Shown here piece by piece: positions 60,670-64,000 of a stretch of DNA of 64,000 nucleotides. Source of the DNA: Sedimenticola_A sp040506895 (GTDB lineage Bacteria; Pseudomonadota; Gammaproteobacteria; Chromatiales; Chromatiaceae). The position numbers were made by a program, and so were the translations under genes. Position 1 is the stretch's first letter. Every line of letters starts with the position of its first letter. The notes under the pieces were generated by a model. The model did not search any database, was not told the origin of the DNA, and was given only the letters and a program-made list of their open reading frames with translations. The stretch spans positions 930,001-994,000 of the forward strand of contig JBEVVY010000001.1 of the NCBI GenBank assembly GCA_040506895.1, in the 5' to 3' direction.

Positions 60670-62313
60670 TCAGCCCCTCTTGTTCATCACAACACGGACC
60701 AGGCCGTGGAACGCCACACCCAGCAGGGCGAGCAATGCCAGGGTGAAACCGATTTTGTCCAGTAGCGGGCTAGCGTCCCGTCCCGGCATGTAGATCCCCT
60801 CGACCCCTTCCAGGCGCCCGTTTTTCTTGTGGCACTGGGCGCAGCTCAGGGCATCCTCTTTGGGTGCCACCATGTGGGTGATGGGCCAGCTCATCTCGGT
60901 GGCGACGAAGTCCATCTCACCGCTGTACTCCGCACCGGCCTTGGCCATGCCGGTTTTCAGAGCGCGCTCCCAGTCATAGCCTTTCCAGTAGGCGTCGTCG
61001 GTCTTGCCCGCGGTGTGGAATATCGCCAGGGTCTGGTTACCCACGTCGTATGGCTGCTTGCCACGGAATACCTTGAGGGGCCAGATCCTCGCATCCGGCT
61101 CATCGGCGCTACCCAGGAACTCGTTGATCTTCACGGTACCGTTTGCGTCCACCTTGTCGCCGAACAGGGTGTACTTGATCTCACCGTTGAACCAGGCGTA
61201 CTCGGGAATCACGTAACGGTCATAGGTGAAGTCACCCTTCTTGCTGTCATAGATCACCCGTCCATCACTGCCTTTTGTCTGGATGCGTTTTCCGTTCTCA
61301 TCCAGCCTGCCGGCAGTGGACCAGTCCCAGGTCATCTTGGTTGCCAGGTCACCACGGGCATACTCGGGTATATGGCAGGTCTGACAGGCGACACGATCGG
61401 TGTGATCGTTGAGCTTGGCCTGCTCTTCGCTGTGCGGGGTATTGCCATGGCAGGCGACACAGGTGGTCGGGTTGCGCTCCTGGTTGCTGCCACGGATCAG
61501 CACGCCTTTATCGTCGGAAGCCGTGGTGGCATAGCGGCTGCCGGTCACCTCGTGGGAGTCGCTGAGATGGCAGTTGCCACAGCTGAAGTTGAGCCCCTGG
61601 GCATCCATGTGCACGTCCAGGTAGCGTTTCGGCTCGTTCAGGGAGCTGTCCAGGTCACCGTGCTTGACCGCGTTGCCGCCACCGCCGTAGAAGTGGCAGG
61701 CGCCACAGCTCTTACGGCTGGTCTTGCCGACATTCTGGGCCAGTCTCTGCAGATCGACAGGCTCACGAAACTTACCGGAGTGAGGAGGGAACTCCATGAT
61801 CTTGTAATTGGGATGACCTGAAAGCCCGGGGATCTTCTTGTAGCTGCCGGTGGTGTCATGGCAGACGATGCAGTCGACGTTCTCCTCGGCGGTGAAATCG
61901 AAGCTGTCATCCTTCCAGCCATAACCCACGTGACAGGCGCTGCAGAAAGTCTGGTTCGACTGCACCGAGGTACAGAAGTTGTTGATCACATTCCGCTTGC
62001 CCAGCTTCTGGCTGGTCTCCGGGTTGAGAAATTCCCAGGTCCAGTGCTTGGTCCGGTGCACCTGCCTGGCGGCCTCGGTGTGGCAGCCGATGCAGGCCCT
62101 GGTCACCTCGGGTCCTGTCTTGAAATCCACCTGCAGTTCTTCGAACTTCGAGTGATCAGCGGTGGAACCGGATCCTTTTGTCTGCATGGCACCAATGTGC
62201 TTGGGCACATCACTGGCCACGCCCTCTTCAGGCTTGGCCTGGGCTCCACCCACGAGAATAAGCAGGCCGGCGAGGAGCAGACCCCGACCGATATTGAGTC
62301 CTATCCTGTTCAT
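60670..62313 (-). CDS. octaheme c-type cytochrome of the tetrathionate reductase (OTR) family
   Basis: The 547-residue protein has a signal peptide (GRGLLLAGLLILVGGAQA), eight CXXCH heme sites (CIGCH at 74-78, CSACH, CIVCH, CGACH, CGNCH, CVACH, CQTCH, CAQCH) and a C-terminal membrane anchor (IGFTLALLALLGVAFHGLV). The number of hemes and segments such as HTKHWTWEF and GNCHLSD fit the octaheme tetrathionate reductase family of Shewanella, members of which reduce tetrathionate, nitrite or hydroxylamine in vitro. Here the anchor holds it to the membrane. The physiological substrate cannot be decided from the sequence; sulfur compounds are suggested by the DsrC-like neighbour. Confidence 0.88.
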   Translation of the reverse strand: MNRIGLNIGRGLLLAGLLILVGGAQAKPEEGVASDVPKHIGAMQTKGSGSTADHSKFEELQVDFKTGPEVTRACIGCHTEAARQVHRTKHWTWEFLNPETSQKLGKRNVINNFCTSVQSNQTFCSACHVGYGWKDDSFDFTAEENVDCIVCHDTTGSYKKIPGLSGHPNYKIMEFPPHSGKFREPVDLQRLAQNVGKTSRKSCGACHFYGGGGNAVKHGDLDSSLNEPKRYLDVHMDAQGLNFSCGNCHLSDSHEVTGSRYATTASDDKGVLIRGSNQERNPTTCVACHGNTPHSEEQAKLNDHTDRVACQTCHIPEYARGDLATKMTWDWSTAGRLDENGKRIQTKGSDGRVIYDSKKGDFTYDRYVIPEYAWFNGEIKYTLFGDKVDANGTVKINEFLGSADEPDARIWPLKVFRGKQPYDVGNQTLAIFHTAGKTDDAYWKGYDWERALKTGMAKAGAEYSGEMDFVATEMSWPITHMVAPKEDALSCAQCHKKNGRLEGVEGIYMPGRDASPLLDKIGFTLALLALLGVAFHGLVRVVMNKRG

Positions 62314-62362
62314 AATTTACTCCGAAAAAGAGAGTGACAGACACGATTGCAACAGAAGGCAA

Positions 62363-62914
62363 TCAACAACCGCTGGCATCGCCATTACCGCCTGCGGCTC
62401 CACCGCCGGGACGCAGTCTCTGCAGCGGAGGTGCCGGCTTTTTCGGATCGAACTTGATGAACTCGGCCTGGTCTGCGGCCACCTGTTCCATGATGGAGGC
62501 GACCTTGCTGCCGAAAAGCTTGCCCATCAGCCCGGCATTCATCAGGCCGACATAGGTCTTTCCATCATCCTTCTTGTAGATACTGATACTGCAGGGCATC
62601 AGAATGGAGAGAATGCGTGTATCGTCATCCTTGAGCAGGGGCTTGGAATATGCCGTGCTGCAGGCCTCGACCAGCAGTACGGGCAGAACATTGCCCCCCG
62701 CCGCCGCCACGGCCTTGCCCGGATCCCTCAAGGCGGAGAGCTTCCAGCCCTTCTCCTCGGAGAGGCCTTCGATATTGGCCTGAATCCTTGCGGCGGTCTC
62801 CTCGACGCCAAAAGGACTCTCGAACTCGTTGAACATGAAGCTGCCGGCGAATACCACCGCCACAGCCATTGTCAGAACCACGCCCGCAATGAAACCCAGT
62901 ACTGCCTTTAACAT
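62363..62914 (-). CDS. DUF302 family membrane-anchored protein
   Basis: From ATG 62914 (AAGGGGATATCTG upstream) the protein has 183 residues: one N-terminal membrane helix (AVLGFIAGVVLTMAVAVVFAG), then a DUF302 domain (GVEETAARIQANIEGLSEEK, LVEACSTAYSKPLL, ILMPCSISIYKKDDGKTYVG) and a glycine/proline-rich tail ending in GDASGC. Three cysteines lie in the periplasmic part. DUF302 proteins often accompany sulfur-metabolism genes but have no defined activity. It is the first gene of the octaheme cytochrome operon, 49 bases upstream of it. Confidence 0.82.
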   Translation of the reverse strand: MLKAVLGFIAGVVLTMAVAVVFAGSFMFNEFESPFGVEETAARIQANIEGLSEEKGWKLSALRDPGKAVAAAGGNVLPVLLVEACSTAYSKPLLKDDDTRILSILMPCSISIYKKDDGKTYVGLMNAGLMGKLFGSKVASIMEQVAADQAEFIKFDPKKPAPPLQRLRPGGGAAGGNGDASGC

Positions 62915-63012
62915 CAGATATCCCCTTTGCATTCCTGAAAACTGCTCATCTACTACTCGCAAAAGAGTGTTTCAGCTTCATTTAATAAGCGTATTCTAAT
63001 TTACTTATGCCA

Positions 63013-63048
63013 TTGACAATTGTCAATCGGATCCTGTCAAAATTTGAC
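63013..63048. promoter_or_regulatory. two inverted repeats before the octaheme operon
   Basis: TTGACAATTGTCAA (63013-63026) is a perfect 14-base palindrome, and GTCAAAATTTGAC (63036-63048) a 13-base one with the half sites reversed. On the - strand the first overlaps a possible -35 (TTGACA), with TAAATT 17 bases further, about 100 bases before the DUF302 start. Form TTGAC-N4-GTCAA resembles CRP/FNR-family sites, but other dimeric regulators are possible. Confidence 0.5.
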
Positions 63049-63299
63049 TCGGATCATCTCTCCTGGAGACCCTATCCATCTCCTGTCGGTTAGTAAGAAT
63101 TGAGAGCGAAATGAGATGCCCTCACCCGGCGATAGCCCGGTTCATTGGTTAGGCTCATCCCCCCTGCCTGTGCTTGATGGAGTAAATACAACAACTGCTG
63201 AGCCAACAGTTGAGCTTATGGTTCGCATCCTTCCCCATAACTCCGATTTATCTAATTTTTTATTAATATTTTCATAATCTTATGATGGCAGGCCATTTA

Positions 63300-63313
63300 T
63301 TGATCCTGATCAA
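63300..63313. promoter_or_regulatory. FNR/ANR-type box
   Basis: TTGATCCTGATCAA is a perfect match to the FNR consensus TTGAT-N4-ATCAA. It lies 281 bases before the DsrC-like gene and 386 bases before DUF302. Oxygen control of at least one of the two transcripts is inferred. Confidence 0.6.
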
Positions 63314-63593
63314 CATTTGATATTCAAACCGCATAGGCTGATTGCCCTGGCTTCACGATTAACGAATAATGTCACGAAAATCAGTGTTATTTTTCCATCG
63401 ACACGACTCCGCAACATTTCCCTAATTTCTGTTCAGGAATAGAGGGTCGAATCGAGGGTATTGCAGGCGGTCACTGAAACCGGAATGCAGCATCTTTCGA
63501 CCCGAACAATAACAACAACCTCCCTTCATTGACCGCCGTGCACAACAGGCCACCACAACTATATGCGCAGGGATGACACAGAGGAGGAGAGTC

Positions 63594-63932
63594 ATGAATC
63601 AACTTGAAGTCAATGGAAGAACGGTACCGCTCAACCCGCACGGATTTCTCGTCAGCTTCGATGATTGGGACGAAAGCGTTGCCCGGGAAATGGCGATCCA
63701 CGACGGCCTGGAGCTTACAGAGTGTCATTGGGCGGCTATCAGGTTTGCCAGGGAATTTTATTACGAGTTCGATGTCCCTCCATCACCACGGATCCTGATA
63801 AACGAGGTCGGTGAGAAAATCAGGGAATGGGGCTGTACCCGCAAGACACTTGAGGAGGTTTTTCCCAAGGGAGGCTGCAAGCATGTTTGCCGCCTGGCGG
63901 GACTGCCGGCGGCTTACTGCCACTCTTGCTGA
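63594..63932 (+). CDS. DsrC/TusE-like sulfur-carrier family protein with unusual C-terminal cysteines
   Basis: From ATG 63594 (GAGGAGGAGA upstream) the 112-residue protein has the DsrC fold pattern: HGFLVSFDDWDESVAREMA, LTECHWAAIRFAREFYYEF, SPRILINEVGEKIREWG and LEEVFPKGGC. The C-terminal arm reads GGCKHVCRLAGLPAAYCHSC. The cysteine in VCRLAGLP matches the inner arm cysteine of DsrC; then, instead of the usual penultimate GC-x end, cysteines lie 10 and 13 residues later, the second at the very C-terminus, and one more lies 4 residues before. DsrC carries a trisulfide in sulfite/sulfur redox chemistry. It is divergent from the octaheme operon. Confidence 0.85.
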   Translation: MNQLEVNGRTVPLNPHGFLVSFDDWDESVAREMAIHDGLELTECHWAAIRFAREFYYEFDVPPSPRILINEVGEKIREWGCTRKTLEEVFPKGGCKHVCRLAGLPAAYCHSC

Positions 63933-63961
63933 CAACCTACCTAGGGATAGATTTTACAACT

Positions 63962-63990
63962 TTCCCCGCTGACCTTATGGCAGCGGGGAA
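63962..63990 (+). terminator. hairpin after the DsrC-like gene
   Basis: Perfect 10-bp stem TTCCCCGCTG/CAGCGGGGAA with a 9-base loop, 30 bases after the stop codon. No T-run follows before the window ends, so its role as a terminator is probable but not certain. Confidence 0.6.
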
Positions 63991-64000
63991 TGATCAATTG

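Larger units (their letters stand above)
62915..63593. other. divergent control region between the octaheme operon and the DsrC-like gene
   Basis: No gene is supported in these 679 bases. It contains the palindrome pair at 63013-63048, an FNR-type box at 63300-63313 and, next to it, another inverted repeat TTTGATATTCAAA (63316-63328). AT-rich stretches at 62985-63010 and 63250-63290 suit - strand promoters. A short unannotated RNA cannot be excluded because the FNR-type box is about 280 bases from the DsrC-like gene. Confidence 0.5.

Noticed and set aside
60829..61821. Long + strand frame opposite the octaheme cytochrome gene
   Set aside because: Antisense shadow of a clear eight-heme protein; its sequence is a low-complexity mirror of the CXXCH-coding strand.
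1..64000. CRISPR array, rRNA operon or prophage
   Set aside because: No regularly spaced repeats, no rRNA-like stretches and no phage structural or integrase genes were seen.

Overview
The window is a moderately GC-rich chromosomal segment of a free-living type gammaproteobacterium. The gene families suggest a facultatively anaerobic sulfur bacterium: a DsrE2-type protein, a DsrC/TusE-like protein and an octaheme tetrathionate-reductase-type cytochrome. Other markers are a complete type II secretion system, a membrane pyrophosphatase, PcnB, Tex and a two-part cobalamin locus. A Chromatiales-like sulfur oxidiser is my best guess from gene content only; no rRNA or marker phylogeny is available here.

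Layout. 1-6046: cobalamin uptake and early salvage on the + strand (end of a BtuB-type receptor, its own TonB, CobO, BtuF, BtuC, BtuD, CobQ), mostly with 4-base overlaps. 6127-12861: an accessory stretch of small, mostly unrecognised or secreted proteins, two convergent alpha/beta hydrolases, AT-rich spacers and decayed repeats. 12916-17682: the late cobalamin genes on the - strand (threonine-phosphate decarboxylase, CbiB, CobS, phosphatase, CobT, CobU). Together the two blocks take up corrinoid, adenosylate it and build the nucleotide loop.

17964-25991: a coiled-coil SPOR-like membrane protein, HppA, an RRM-like small protein, a receiver-PP2C-ATPase regulator, a receiver plus degenerate GGDEF protein, and LexA. 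26004-34592 (mainly - strand): SET protein, degenerate ArnD homologue, Tex, two small proteins around a control region with two SOS-like boxes, PanC, PanB, deoxynucleoside kinase, FolK and PcnB. A tRNA-Glu (CTC) follows at 34609-34683.

34725-45414 is a visibly AT-richer accessory region beginning after the tRNA gene: MarR, DsrE2, a methyltransferase, an ABC binding protein, an IS21-family element that replaced the middle of that ABC operon, a remnant ATPase, a histidine phosphatase, a CnoX-like protein and two more RRM-like proteins. 45576-55859 is the type II secretion locus in two divergent arms (CDEF on -, GHIJKLM on +). 55875-58899 makes UDP-galactose/glucose and GDP-fucose precursors. 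59183-62914 is a membrane and periplasmic redox operon (DUF302, octaheme cytochrome, cytochrome b, TlpA-like protein), divergent from a DsrC-like gene across a control region with an FNR-type box.

The most interesting signals are: (i) LexA boxes of the GTTC-N7-GTTC type, usual in Alphaproteobacteria, before lexA and before a 55-residue membrane protein; (ii) three paralogous RRM-like small proteins; (iii) the octaheme cytochrome/DsrC-like module; (iv) an ArnD homologue without its catalytic residues coupled to a SET protein. All functional calls come from reading sequence motifs; no searches were run.
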